The notes beneath the pieces were generated by a model that had not been told where the DNA came from, searched no databases, and saw only the letters and a program-made list of their open reading frames with translations. A stretch of 53,660 nt of DNA from an uncultured Lachnospiraceae bacterium (GTDB lineage Bacteria; Bacillota; Clostridia; Lachnospirales; Lachnospiraceae). Position 1 is the first letter of the stretch. Every line of letters starts with the position of its first letter. The stretch is taken from contig CAJTSL010000025.1 in the NCBI GenBank assembly GCA_910578845.1, positions 1 to 53,660 on the forward strand, written 5' to 3'. The translations under genes and the position numbers were made by a program. Of the stretch, positions 6,249-15,645 are shown in pieces.

Positions 6249-8621
6249 TCAACCTCCAAGCATACTAGAAACTGCACTGCTCTTTGATTCCAATTTAGCA
6301 AGCGCTGTTTCCATGGAAGAGAATTTCGCATACCATTTGTCTATCAGGCTGTTCAGCTTCGTCTCCTGTTTGGAAATTTTTTCAGTATAATCGTCATATT
6401 CCGCTTTCATATCCTTGTCATTATAAACGGTAAACGCACTGCTTGATGAACTGCTCGCCATTAACTCATTCAATTTACCATGCATGCTATTGGAAAGCCC
6501 TGTGAAGAACTTCATAACAGTGTCCGGATCAGACGCAATCATCGCTCTTAAAACATCGTCTTCGGACTTCGTATTCGGGTCATCCTTATCGCCATCAATA
6601 TGGTAAGCGCTTTTCTCATTATCCTTTGCATTGAAATATCCCAATGTATTGATGCCAAAATCTGACAGATACATGCGTTTGCCATTTACTTCCACACCCG
6701 CTAACATGATTGTCTTCATCGCACCAGAGACAGTGCTCAGTGTAGAGTCACGGCGGAGCAAGGATTCTTTGACTTTCGCTTCCCATTCTTCGATTTCATT
6801 ATCGGACATTGCCGCTTTTTCCTCTGACAGCAACGGATCAAATCCCTTATTCGCCTCGGCATTATAGAGTTTATCCATCTCGTTGATGAGTTTGTTATAC
6901 TCGGAGATGAAATTCTTGACCATATCGTAAATACCATCGGTATCATCCGTCGTGGTCATTGTAATTTCTTCGTCAGTCTCCTGATTTACCGTAATGGTCA
7001 ATCCATTGATATCAAAAGTATTGGTCTTGCTTGTATATTTTACATTGTTCAGATAAATCTCCGCATCCTGCCCGTCAATCTTGACTGCCATCTGCGACTT
7101 CAAGGCTTCCCTCTCCTCATCTGTCATACCTGCGAAGCTGCCTGTACCGTTAATGAAATCATTCGCTTTCGCAATATAATCCTGCGCCGCAGTAATCTTC
7201 GAATCAAAGTATGCCGTTATTTCGTCTTTGGCTTTCTGTGTCGGCTGCAATTTCTTGTCTGCATCTAACACTGGATCCCCATTAGCATCTACTTCATAGT
7301 AAGTACGGTTTTCCGCAATCGTTTCCTTATTCTCTTCTATTGCATTCTGTACGTTTGCCACGGCTTTGACATAACTATAATAGCCTTGTGTCTTATTAAA
7401 ATCAGCCGTTGCAGTCGCTGCCGTACTGCTCTTTGCAGCCACATCCGCTTCTGCGGCTTGTATATCTGCTTCGCTCGCGCCGTTCTTTTTCAATTCTTCC
7501 AGATTCTTCTGGGCAGCTTTCAGGTCTTCATTTGCTTTGTCCATTACGGTCTTTAAGCTGTCAGATCCGTCCGGTAATTTACCATTCCTCTCTTTTACCA
7601 TAATCGGCTGGTTATTCTCATCGAACATCGGGTTTCCGTCTTTATCTTTTTTCTGGACTTCCACCTCTTCGCCATATAACTGTATATACAGCTCTTCTGC
7701 CTGCGCATTGACTTTTTCCTTGTCGTTTGGATCATAATCTATCGGATTGTTCGTCGGATCAGCGCCGTTCTTCTGGTATTCTTCCAGAATCTTGTCAAGC
7801 TTTTTCTGCAATTCCTCATTTATTTTTAAGAGGGAATCCGTGCTTGCTTTCTTAGCCGCAATTAATTTGGCCACTTCGCTCTTCTCTGCATCTAAACGAG
7901 ACTGTGTTGGCGGGTTGCCCATCCCATAATCCGCCCATTTCTTATACTCTTTGTATTCATTGCTATTCACATCGTAAGCTGCCGCAAATCCCAATGTAGA
8001 AAGAAGGCTCTGTCCACTGGCATCATTGCTTGTAATAGTGAAATCTGCTGCCAATCCTGAACTCTTAGAGCTTAAGAAGAATCTCTGGTTCTTCACATCA
8101 AAACTTGCGTTGAGGCCTGCTGATTCCAGTTTCTTCACTACATCCGAAATCTTCATGTCCTCTTTGAGCGTAATATCGGTTGTCTTATTGCCTACTTTTA
8201 CACGGAAGCTTCCTGAACCGCTAAATCCCATTTCCGCCAAAGTCGTATTTTCATTATACTGTTTCTCTCCTTCTTTGGAAACACGTCCACTTGTCAGATA
8301 GCCTTCCTTCGCAAGCTGTCCGATTTTCATGGTTTGTACGCTGTTAGGCGCATTATTGCTTGTCACGACGCTAACTGCATTAGAATTAGAGACTTTCGTA
8401 GCTTTCTTTAAGAAGGAAGCCTGAAATCTCATATTATCTACAACGTTCGTATAAAAATTATAAATCTTGGTATTTAATGCTTTCCAAGTATCCTGTTTCC
8501 AGCTCAGCCTTGTCTGTGCTTTAACAAGCGTATTCTTCTTCACACTCTGAGCAGATGCCAGTTCATTGATAATGCTTTCTGTATCAAGACCGGAATACAT
8601 ACCCGTAATTCTAATTGCCAT
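6249..8621 (-). CDS. fliD: Filament cap protein FliD, enlarged
   Basis: The 790-residue product begins with the FliD N-terminal signature (ITGMYSGLDTESIINELASAQ) and ends with the coiled FliD C-terminal region (YDDYTEKISKQETKLNSLIDKWYAKF, ending SMLGG). FliD caps the growing filament and guides flagellin folding. It is well above the usual 450-550 residues. The excess is in the middle, where residues about 230-480 are long Lys/Glu/Ala-rich helices (KANEDLKAAQKNLEELKKNG, VAAKSSTAATATADF) predicted as coiled coils. It is cotranscribed with flaG upstream (18-base gap). The start ATG follows GGGAGGG. Confidence 0.95.
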   Translation of the reverse strand: MAIRITGMYSGLDTESIINELASAQSVKKNTLVKAQTRLSWKQDTWKALNTKIYNFYTNVVDNMRFQASFLKKATKVSNSNAVSVVTSNNAPNSVQTMKIGQLAKEGYLTSGRVSKEGEKQYNENTTLAEMGFSGSGSFRVKVGNKTTDITLKEDMKISDVVKKLESAGLNASFDVKNQRFFLSSKSSGLAADFTITSNDASGQSLLSTLGFAAAYDVNSNEYKEYKKWADYGMGNPPTQSRLDAEKSEVAKLIAAKKASTDSLLKINEELQKKLDKILEEYQKNGADPTNNPIDYDPNDKEKVNAQAEELYIQLYGEEVEVQKKDKDGNPMFDENNQPIMVKERNGKLPDGSDSLKTVMDKANEDLKAAQKNLEELKKNGASEADIQAAEADVAAKSSTAATATADFNKTQGYYSYVKAVANVQNAIEENKETIAENRTYYEVDANGDPVLDADKKLQPTQKAKDEITAYFDSKITAAQDYIAKANDFINGTGSFAGMTDEEREALKSQMAVKIDGQDAEIYLNNVKYTSKTNTFDINGLTITVNQETDEEITMTTTDDTDGIYDMVKNFISEYNKLINEMDKLYNAEANKGFDPLLSEEKAAMSDNEIEEWEAKVKESLLRRDSTLSTVSGAMKTIMLAGVEVNGKRMYLSDFGINTLGYFNAKDNEKSAYHIDGDKDDPNTKSEDDVLRAMIASDPDTVMKFFTGLSNSMHGKLNELMASSSSSSAFTVYNDKDMKAEYDDYTEKISKQETKLNSLIDKWYAKFSSMETALAKLESKSSAVSSMLGG

Positions 8622-8639
8622 TTCTAAATCCCTCCCGCT

Positions 8640-9095
8640 TTATAATTTCTCGTCTACAAGAATACCTGCTATTTCCCAGACTTTTGCGATCATATCCAAA
8701 GTCTTCTCCGGGGGAAATTCTTTCATTACTTCCTTGGTATCCTTATCGACAATTTTAATGGTAATTCTGTCTGTTTTTTCGTGAATGCCAAAGATCGCCT
8801 CCGAGTTACTGTTACCGATTTTCTTATTCATCTCCGTAACCGCTCTCTTTAACTGATCTGACGCAGCCTGGGTGTTCTTAGGCTGTTGCTGTTGTCCGCT
8901 GCCATTCTCCTGCCCATCTCCCTGCTCGTTCTCCGACTGCACTTGTGCCACAGATACAGTGGAGGCATCCACCTTTACTGTATGTCCGTCCGCAGCAACT
9001 TCCGTGTTCGCTGGCTTTGCTGGCTCCACCGACGGCGTCTTCACCGTTGGCTGCGCCTGAAATGTCATTACGCTGTTCAATGATTCAATTGCCAT
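8640..9095 (-). CDS. flaG: FlaG family flagellar protein
   Basis: The C-terminal about 75 residues (QLKRAVTEMNKKI, FGIHEKTDRITIKIVDKDT, EVMKEFPPEKTLDMIAKVWEIAG) are the FlaG domain. The N-terminal half is a low-complexity Ala/Gln/Pro/Thr linker. FlaG proteins affect filament length or stability, though the mechanism is not settled. I placed the start at the ATG at 9095 (MAIESLN), correctly spaced behind GGAGGTG, rather than a TTG two codons earlier. It is first in the flaG-fliD unit behind the sigma-28 promoter at 9162-9188. Confidence 0.92.
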   Translation of the reverse strand: MAIESLNSVMTFQAQPTVKTPSVEPAKPANTEVAADGHTVKVDASTVSVAQVQSENEQGDGQENGSGQQQQPKNTQAASDQLKRAVTEMNKKIGNSNSEAIFGIHEKTDRITIKIVDKDTKEVMKEFPPEKTLDMIAKVWEIAGILVDEKL

Positions 9096-9161
9096 TTCCA
9101 ATCACCTCCATGTGATACTTTTAAAAAAAATTGCTTATCATAGAATCGTCCTTTGCTATAT

Positions 9162-9188
9162 TTATCGGAAATAATCTTAAATAATTTA
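9162..9188 (-). promoter_or_regulatory. Sigma-28 promoter of flaG-fliD
   Basis: The minus strand reads TAAA, 15 bases, TCCGATAA, a near-perfect sigma-28 site about 70 bases before the flaG ATG and just downstream of the csrA terminator. Confidence 0.9.
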
Positions 9189-9211
9189 GGGGAAAAACAG
9201 AAAATTACGAA

Positions 9212-9241
9212 AAAACAACCGCATACCTTGATGGTATACGG
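9212..9241 (-). terminator. Rho-independent terminator after csrA
   Basis: The minus strand forms CCGTATACC-ATCAA-GGTATGCGG (one G-T pair) followed by TTGTTTTTT. It closes the flgM-to-csrA unit and separates it from flaG. Confidence 0.85.
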
Positions 9242-9339
9242 CTGTATCTCTAATTGCTTTCTTCTCTCATCCGTCTGTTGCACGAACGTCCGGATCTTCT
9301 TAAAAATATCCTTATTTCAGGTATTCTTCTTATGCGATT

Positions 9340-9558
9340 CTATCCCAGGAGATTCTGCAATGCTTCTAATCCGTCCACATTGACAGCTTCTTGATTGGAG
9401 TCCTGAATCTGCACATAGACCTCCTTACGATAAATAGGCACTTCCTTCGGTGCATTGATGCCAAGCTTCACCTGTTCTCCTTTAATTTCCAACACAGTCA
9501 CTTCGACATCATTGTTGATGACAAGCGCCTCGCCCTTTTTTCTGGATAAAGCTAACAT
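9340..9558 (-). CDS. csrA: Carbon storage regulator CsrA
   Basis: The 72-residue protein starts with the CsrA signature MLALSRKKGEALVIN and continues through VLEIKGEQVKLGINAPKEVPIYRKEVY, the dimeric beta-strand RNA-binding core. CsrA binds GGA-containing hairpins and blocks ribosome access. In Firmicutes its main known target is flagellin mRNA, and FliW antagonises it. The ATG directly abuts the fliW stop (TAA-ATG), so the two are translationally coupled. Candidate targets in the window are the two flagellin leaders at 126-256 and 1888-2017. Confidence 0.98.
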   Translation of the reverse strand: MLALSRKKGEALVINNDVEVTVLEIKGEQVKLGINAPKEVPIYRKEVYVQIQDSNQEAVNVDGLEALQNLLG

Positions 9559-10020
9559 TTATTCACCTGCTTTCTTCTTATTTTCATTCAGGATATCATA
9601 AATCGGGAATTTCACCTGATAATCATCGCCTTCTACAATGACCTGTGTCGCTGTTTTCTGTCCCGCATTAATGACAATCGGCCCTCGTAAGTTCACTGAC
9701 ATTTTCGTTAAATCTTTCGGAACCGTTACTGTAACCAATACTAACAGCTCCTCCGGGTCCAATTCTCCTAAATGTTTCAGAAGCTCGTCGTCTACCTCCG
9801 GATTGTAGTCTGGGCACACAATCAAAGGATCCATGACCGGCATCGCAAAACCCGGTTCTTGTATGGATTGTAACCAATGAATCGAATCCGTGCCTCTATC
9901 TGAGTCATGTAGCAGGGCAAAATCCGTTAACTGGGGAAAACCGACAATCCCTTTTGGAAATGTAATGATTCTGTCATCGTCAATCGTAATCTCTCCAAAT
10001 ACTTTTGTTGTTACCTTCAT
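9559..10020 (-). CDS. fliW: Flagellar assembly factor FliW (CsrA antagonist)
   Basis: The 153-residue product shows the FliW pattern (TKVFGEITIDDDRIITFPKGIVGFP, then GFAMPVMDP and LVTVTVPKDL, ending IYDILNE). FliW binds CsrA and flagellin in a partner switch: free FliW releases flagellin translation, and flagellin accumulation re-sequesters FliW. It is directly upstream of and abutting csrA. The leader (about 10021-10060) has GGAGTA-TAAT-TACTCC followed by GGAGAGGGA, so CsrA could also act on its own operon. Confidence 0.97.
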   Translation of the reverse strand: MKVTTKVFGEITIDDDRIITFPKGIVGFPQLTDFALLHDSDRGTDSIHWLQSIQEPGFAMPVMDPLIVCPDYNPEVDDELLKHLGELDPEELLVLVTVTVPKDLTKMSVNLRGPIVINAGQKTATQVIVEGDDYQVKFPIYDILNENKKKAGE

Positions 10021-10113
10021 ATACTATCCCTCTCCGGAGTAATTATACTCCTTTATGCTAATAACCACGCTCATGGCCCGGTCTGAGACATCGCAGCCTC
10101 TTAAGCCGTATGC

Positions 10114-11982
10114 TTAGATATAATTCATCAGGTTCGTCTGCATGATCTTACTGGTAGCCATCAGCGCCGCTTCATAAGTTAGTTCCGAGCTCTTTAGCTG
10201 TACCGCTACTTCTGTTACATCAACGTCTTCATTGTTGCTCTGCAAATCTTTAAACGTCGCTTTCTGGTTCATCAATCTGTCACTGATCAAATCCAGCCGG
10301 CTTCCTCTCGTACCATTATTGGTAACTGCAATATTGGTCTCATCAATATATTTCTGATATCTTGTAATCTGGTTCTCAAATTTGGTCTGCAAGTTATCCC
10401 TAATATAGGTATATGCTTTATTCATAGCGCCAAGCTGGTCCTTCAGTTTCAGATACATTGGATCATCTTCCGGATATTCTTCCATTTTCTTCTCTATATC
10501 GCTGATTTTCTCTTCTGCATCCTGAAGCTGCTTAAGATAAATCTGGAAATCATCCAAGTCTCTTTGCGCGCCATGTGTGAACACTTCATCTGCGTGAGTA
10601 TTCACCTGGATCGTCTGGTTGAAGCCAACATTATAATAAATATCCTGGTCTTTGCCATCGGAATTATATTCAACGACGACTTTCATGATATTATCTACAG
10701 CTTCCTGCTTCTCATCAACAATTGCCTGTGCATCGTCAATTGTCTTCTGCGCCGCCTCTACTTTCGCTCTTGCAGCATCTACGGCTGCCTGTGCCGCTGC
10801 TACTGCCGCCGCATCGGTCGGGTCTGTCATACGAAGCACCCGTTTGGCATCCTCTAACTCTTTCTCTGCCGCCTCTAACTGGGGCTCTGTCTGCTGCTTC
10901 ACTGCCATTAAATCAACCTGTGCCTGTTGGAGTTCTCCTTGCGCCTCAGATAGTCCCATTGCCGGGCTTACATTCGCTTTGTCTGTTGCCACACAGTGGA
11001 AATAGTGGACAGGATTGATATCGCCTTCGTGCCAATTGCTCTTCGCATATTTTACATCAATCTTCACGTCTTCAATGCTATTGATGTTAGGAATATTCAG
11101 TTCAGCGCCCGGATTTACATAGGCGTCTTCATTGAATACAATTTCGCCTGTCGCCGGTATGAATGCAAGTTTCGTTACGCCTGCGCTTACATCCCTATAA
11201 GCCTGCTCTGCATCCAGATAAGGAACAATATCCGTTCTGGCTACACCGTTAATCGTTATCTGGAAATCATCGGTATAAGGCGCTTTCGTTGTATCAATGA
11301 CCGTATTGCCATTAGCATCCTTTGTCGTTGGAATATTCAAATCATCATAAGATAAACGGAAACGGTATAGCTTTGAGTTGGTGACATCTAATTCCGTTCC
11401 GGACGGGTTGGCAGTATCCGTTATCTTCGACCAGTCGGTATAGCTAACCTGTAAAATATCATCAAAATCTAAGCTTTCATCAATTACATAAGTCTTAGGG
11501 TTCTCAGGATCTTTCGTAAACGCTTTGATATCCTCATCCCTGAATGTAATCGGTGTATCCGTCCGGAAACCAGAGAACACATATCTTCCCGCATAATCAA
11601 CATTACCGCTCGCATAGAACTCTTTCGTCAATGCTTTCATCTGGGTCATGATAATCTCTAAGTCTTCCGCTTTCAGGGATTTCTTAGAAGCGTCCGTTAC
11701 CTGTTCATAAAGATTCTTTAATACACCGCCTACGGTATTTAAGGCATCGCCTGTGATCGAAAGCCAGCTATCCGCATCCGGCGCATTTTTATCATAATAC
11801 TGGGTCACTGTTGTGACATTTGTACGTAAGCGCAATGCCCTGATAGCTACAACAGGGTCATCTGATGGCCTTGTAATCTTACTTTGATTGGTCATCTGGT
11901 TGCTCAGCTTATCTTCCAATATTTTGTTCTGGTTGATATTATACAGCGAGTTATTCCGCATGATTTTATTTGTCATTCTCAT
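10114..11982 (-). CDS. flgL: Hook-filament junction protein FlgL (HAP3), enlarged
   Basis: The 622-residue protein has the FlgL N-terminal D0/D1 signature (MTNKIMRNNSLYNINQNK, SKITRPSDDPVVAIRALRLRT) and the typical C-terminal helix (VAVQLKSSELTYEAALMATSKIMQTNLMNYI). It joins the hook-side HAP FlgK to the filament. It is about twice the common FlgL length. The extra middle contains a beta-rich part and a long Ala/Glu/Lys coiled coil around residues 345-430 (EAAEKELEDAKRVL, AQAAVDAARAKVEAAQ). The neighbouring FliD carries a similar type of insertion. It follows the two flgK genes on the same strand. Confidence 0.94.
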   Translation of the reverse strand: MRMTNKIMRNNSLYNINQNKILEDKLSNQMTNQSKITRPSDDPVVAIRALRLRTNVTTVTQYYDKNAPDADSWLSITGDALNTVGGVLKNLYEQVTDASKKSLKAEDLEIIMTQMKALTKEFYASGNVDYAGRYVFSGFRTDTPITFRDEDIKAFTKDPENPKTYVIDESLDFDDILQVSYTDWSKITDTANPSGTELDVTNSKLYRFRLSYDDLNIPTTKDANGNTVIDTTKAPYTDDFQITINGVARTDIVPYLDAEQAYRDVSAGVTKLAFIPATGEIVFNEDAYVNPGAELNIPNINSIEDVKIDVKYAKSNWHEGDINPVHYFHCVATDKANVSPAMGLSEAQGELQQAQVDLMAVKQQTEPQLEAAEKELEDAKRVLRMTDPTDAAAVAAAQAAVDAARAKVEAAQKTIDDAQAIVDEKQEAVDNIMKVVVEYNSDGKDQDIYYNVGFNQTIQVNTHADEVFTHGAQRDLDDFQIYLKQLQDAEEKISDIEKKMEEYPEDDPMYLKLKDQLGAMNKAYTYIRDNLQTKFENQITRYQKYIDETNIAVTNNGTRGSRLDLISDRLMNQKATFKDLQSNNEDVDVTEVAVQLKSSELTYEAALMATSKIMQTNLMNYI

Positions 11983-12064
11983 AATCGTGCCACACCTTTC
12001 TTCTCTATCCCTAAATCATACATTCTTCGATAGGATCCTTCTACAGTGTAATCTAACTATTGGT

Positions 12065-13891
12065 TTATACACCCGTATCCAGGATCAGCTTGTCATAGAT
12101 TTCTGCCAACGTAGATATCATCTTAGAAGCAAGCGTATAAGAATTCTGATATTTAACAAGGCTTACCGCCTCTTCGTCTTCATCTACGCCTGAAATAGAG
12201 ATCCTCTGGTTATCAATGCTAGTCTCTAAGCTCAGGTAAGTCGTGTAAAATGTCTCTGCATTTTCCGCTCCGAGCGCCGCATCGTCCAATACACACTCTA
12301 GGAATCCACCCGCATCTCTTCCACGGAAACTAAACTGGTTCTTATCGGTAAGCATGGAAATGACTTTCTTAACCTGTTCGCACTCTTCCACACCATTGTT
12401 CGGATCGCTTCTCGTACCTAACAATGCGGCATCTTTTATCAGTTCTTCTGCGACAGCAACGTTCCCTGCCGTAATATAATAATAGCCTTTGCCGTTCTTT
12501 CTGGAATCATTGAGCTCTGCTTCTTTAAACTGTCCGTCACCTGTCAGGTAATTCCCTGTCAAAAGGATACCTGCATCCAATCCTGCTTCTGTAACGCCCT
12601 CTGTAAAAATATTGTTAATCGCCTTAGAAAAATCGCGGAGCCATTCATTCATCTGCTGCATATAATAAGGAACGCCCTGATATTTGACCTCTGCTCCAAT
12701 AGATACTTCTTTGCCATTCTTGCCTGCGATCAAAGGCTGGTCGCTCTTGACATTATCAATAGTAAACGTATAATTACCGTTCCCATCATATGTCCAGTCC
12801 TTATAATAATAGATCTGGCTTCCGATATTAATCTTACCGCCACTATCAGAAAGATTACATTTGCTCATATCCTGCAAATAGGCCGCCTGCGTATTGATCG
12901 TCACTTTCGTGATTTCTTTATTATAATAAATCTGGTCTACCGTTCCATTGAAATATTCACCATTATTACCGTCACGCATCTGGATTAAGCCTTTTAGCTC
13001 CCCACCCATGGCTGCATTGTATAGGCCAAACTCGATGCCATCTGTCCACTGTATATCATAAAGGCCGTCTATATCTGTCTGGTTGACCTTCTCTTCTTTC
13101 TTTCTCGCCACGCATGCAAGCTGCCTGTAATCGTCATGGTCTACTAATGTCTGGCCTCCGGCAATTGTAACGATGCACCGGTATGCGCCGGACTCCTTGC
13201 CCGACTGGTCTAAGATCGGGATTTCTTTCACATTCACGTCAACGATCGCAGATAGTTCATCAATCATGACATCTCTTTTATCGCGCAGCTCATTTGCTAC
13301 AACGCCAGTCAATTCAATGACGCTGATCTGTTTATTAATAGTCGCCAAATCCTGTGAAAGGGAATTGATCTTGTCAACACGCATCTTAATCTCATCATTG
13401 ACATCCGCCTGAAGATTCTGCATATTGCCATACATATTATTGAAATAATCAGTCAAGCTCTTCACGCTGGATACATACTGTGCTTTCGTCGAAGTAGAGC
13501 TGCTGTTTTTGGTGATCTCCTCTAATGCATTGGACATCAAATCGAAAATCGTCTTGAATCCTGTCACCTTATTATCTGTCAGATAGTTTTCAATTGTCCG
13601 CATATAATATGCTTTAACATCGAATTCACCGAGCCTTGTTTCATTTTCGCGAAATTTATTATCATAAAAGCTATCACGGATACGCTCAATTGCAAGCGTT
13701 TCTACACCTGCGCCCGCACATCCGTATGCCGCAAAAACACGAAGCGCGTTTGCCGCTTCTGTCACGACCGTTTGACGGCTGTAACCTTCTGTGCTCGCAT
13801 TACTGATATTATTACCGGTTGTATTCAACGCAGCATTTGCTGCGCGAAGCCCTGATGATGCTATTGATAATCCAAAAAATGTTGACGGCAT
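12065..13891 (-). CDS. flgK: Hook-associated protein FlgK (HAP1), second tandem copy
   Basis: The 608-residue product has the HAP1 start (STFFGLSIASSGLRAANAALNTTGNNISNASTEGYSRQ) and the C-terminal FlgK helix (EEAVSLVKYQNSYTLASKMI). It lies 40 bases after the other flgK. The two copies share only the family motifs, so the duplication is old and they probably form distinct junction layers or heteromers. Tandem flgK genes occur in other Lachnospiraceae as far as I recall. The ATG at 13891 follows AGGAGGTGG. Confidence 0.93.
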   Translation of the reverse strand: MPSTFFGLSIASSGLRAANAALNTTGNNISNASTEGYSRQTVVTEAANALRVFAAYGCAGAGVETLAIERIRDSFYDNKFRENETRLGEFDVKAYYMRTIENYLTDNKVTGFKTIFDLMSNALEEITKNSSSTSTKAQYVSSVKSLTDYFNNMYGNMQNLQADVNDEIKMRVDKINSLSQDLATINKQISVIELTGVVANELRDKRDVMIDELSAIVDVNVKEIPILDQSGKESGAYRCIVTIAGGQTLVDHDDYRQLACVARKKEEKVNQTDIDGLYDIQWTDGIEFGLYNAAMGGELKGLIQMRDGNNGEYFNGTVDQIYYNKEITKVTINTQAAYLQDMSKCNLSDSGGKINIGSQIYYYKDWTYDGNGNYTFTIDNVKSDQPLIAGKNGKEVSIGAEVKYQGVPYYMQQMNEWLRDFSKAINNIFTEGVTEAGLDAGILLTGNYLTGDGQFKEAELNDSRKNGKGYYYITAGNVAVAEELIKDAALLGTRSDPNNGVEECEQVKKVISMLTDKNQFSFRGRDAGGFLECVLDDAALGAENAETFYTTYLSLETSIDNQRISISGVDEDEEAVSLVKYQNSYTLASKMISTLAEIYDKLILDTGV

Positions 13892-13931
13892 AACGCCACC
13901 TCCTACGATCTGATTGTTCTGTCTGCTTATC

Positions 13932-15611
13932 CTATCTACCTAAAGACATAAGAATATGTTCTAACATTTCGCTAATAACGTTAATATAGCGGCTCGAAGC
14001 ATTATATGCATTCTGATACATGATCATATTGGTCAATTCTTCATCGGATGAAACCCCGATAACCTGTTCTCTGGCATTACATAGAGAATCTGTTGTCAAC
14101 GTCTGGCTTTCTACTACATCTCCGAATACAGAGCCAGAGTTTGCTACCTGCGCTACCAGGTTCTTATAATAATCTACAAAAGAAACCGGTGTCTTTACAT
14201 TAGGATTCAGTGTATATATTGCTTCCTCAAAAGCATTTTTTAACTTTTCTGTTGTTGCGTTGTCTTCTGAGCCATCCGTTAACCGGAATGTCAACAAAGA
14301 AGGCTTTTGGCGAAGCTCCATGTTAATCTTGATGTTATTGATGCTCCATCCCGCTTCTACAACGGTGCCATCCGGCAACGTGTAAGTATCGTCATTCTCA
14401 ACGACTCTCTCAAAAAGCTGGTACGGATTACCATTTTCATCCCGCAAATACGTGGAATTCGGATATAATGCGCTCTCCGACTCAGCCGCTTCTTTGAGGA
14501 TGCCGTTAATCTTAGTCACTACCGCATTGATCAACTGGTCAAACTCTGCCTGAATGTTCATGACGATAGACTGCGAAATATGAATGTCGTACCAGCCCTC
14601 TTCATATTCATTATCGGGATTGATATCTTTGATCTCTTTTGCCGTAGCACGATGATCGCCTCTTGCTAAAACGGTACTCTTCAAAGATCCGATATCGGTA
14701 TTCAGATCAGAGGATATTGTCATGGATAAATCGAATACCTGTGCAGATTTCAAGCTCTCCTTCGTCAGATATTGATTCCCATATTCATCATAGCTATAAT
14801 TTGCAAGCATTTTCCAATATGGCGTATAAAATCCGGTCGTAGGATCTGTATAGAGCATCATCTCATTCACAAGACCGCCTTTTACCAAATCTACGCCTTC
14901 CAGCTTCACGCTCATATAGCCATTGTTGTCTTCATTATATGAAATATTCGCCAGCTTCGAGAGTTCATCTAACAGATAATTCCGTCGGTCCCTTAAGTCG
15001 TTAGCATGCTCTACGCCGCCTTCTACTCTCGCGATCTCTTTATTCAACGCCTCGATTTCCCGGGCATATTGATTAATCTTATTCACGTCTTGCGCAACGG
15101 TATTATTCATATTGTCCTGATACTCACAAAGGCCATTATAAACCGCTGCTGCTTTCGTAATGAATTCATGGGCACGTGTCACGAATAGATTCTGGTTGAC
15201 CGCAGCCGTAGGATCTTTGCTCAGCTCTTCTACCGCTGTCCATAAATCCGTCACTGCTATAGAAAATGCATGCCCGTCATAAGACTCTCCGATGACGTTC
15301 TCAATCTCTTCCATAGCCTTATAAGAAACCTCATAAAAAGCGCTTCTGCCCGATTCACGACGATAATTCTTATCCAAAAAATAATCTCTTACTTGTCTTG
15401 TTTGGGAATATGTGACACCCAGACCTAGCTGCTTCCAGTTCACGCCTTGTGACTTGTCAATCGTATTGTACGTTCTAGTCGCTTGCGCTACCTGTTGCCT
15501 TGTATAACCAAGGGTGTCTAAGTTAGACATATTATGCGCTGTCGTATTCAGCGCATTACTTGAAGTTTGTAATCCTGATACACCTAAATAAAGGCTTCCC
15601 ATTAATGACAT
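13932..15611 (-). CDS. flgK: Hook-associated protein FlgK (HAP1), first tandem copy
   Basis: The 559-residue product starts MGSLYLGVSGLQTSSNALNTTAHNMSNLDTLGYTRQQ and ends with the HAP1 C-terminal helix (DEELTNMIMYQNAYNASSRYINVI). It is the FlgK immediately downstream of flgN, its expected chaperone gene. The TxGYTRQ motif and C-terminal YQxAYxASxRYI pattern are intact, so both tandem copies appear functional. Confidence 0.94.
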   Translation of the reverse strand: MSLMGSLYLGVSGLQTSSNALNTTAHNMSNLDTLGYTRQQVAQATRTYNTIDKSQGVNWKQLGLGVTYSQTRQVRDYFLDKNYRRESGRSAFYEVSYKAMEEIENVIGESYDGHAFSIAVTDLWTAVEELSKDPTAAVNQNLFVTRAHEFITKAAAVYNGLCEYQDNMNNTVAQDVNKINQYAREIEALNKEIARVEGGVEHANDLRDRRNYLLDELSKLANISYNEDNNGYMSVKLEGVDLVKGGLVNEMMLYTDPTTGFYTPYWKMLANYSYDEYGNQYLTKESLKSAQVFDLSMTISSDLNTDIGSLKSTVLARGDHRATAKEIKDINPDNEYEEGWYDIHISQSIVMNIQAEFDQLINAVVTKINGILKEAAESESALYPNSTYLRDENGNPYQLFERVVENDDTYTLPDGTVVEAGWSINNIKINMELRQKPSLLTFRLTDGSEDNATTEKLKNAFEEAIYTLNPNVKTPVSFVDYYKNLVAQVANSGSVFGDVVESQTLTTDSLCNAREQVIGVSSDEELTNMIMYQNAYNASSRYINVISEMLEHILMSLGR

Positions 15612-15645
15612 AACGTTACCATCCTTAACAATTTATTTACTAATT

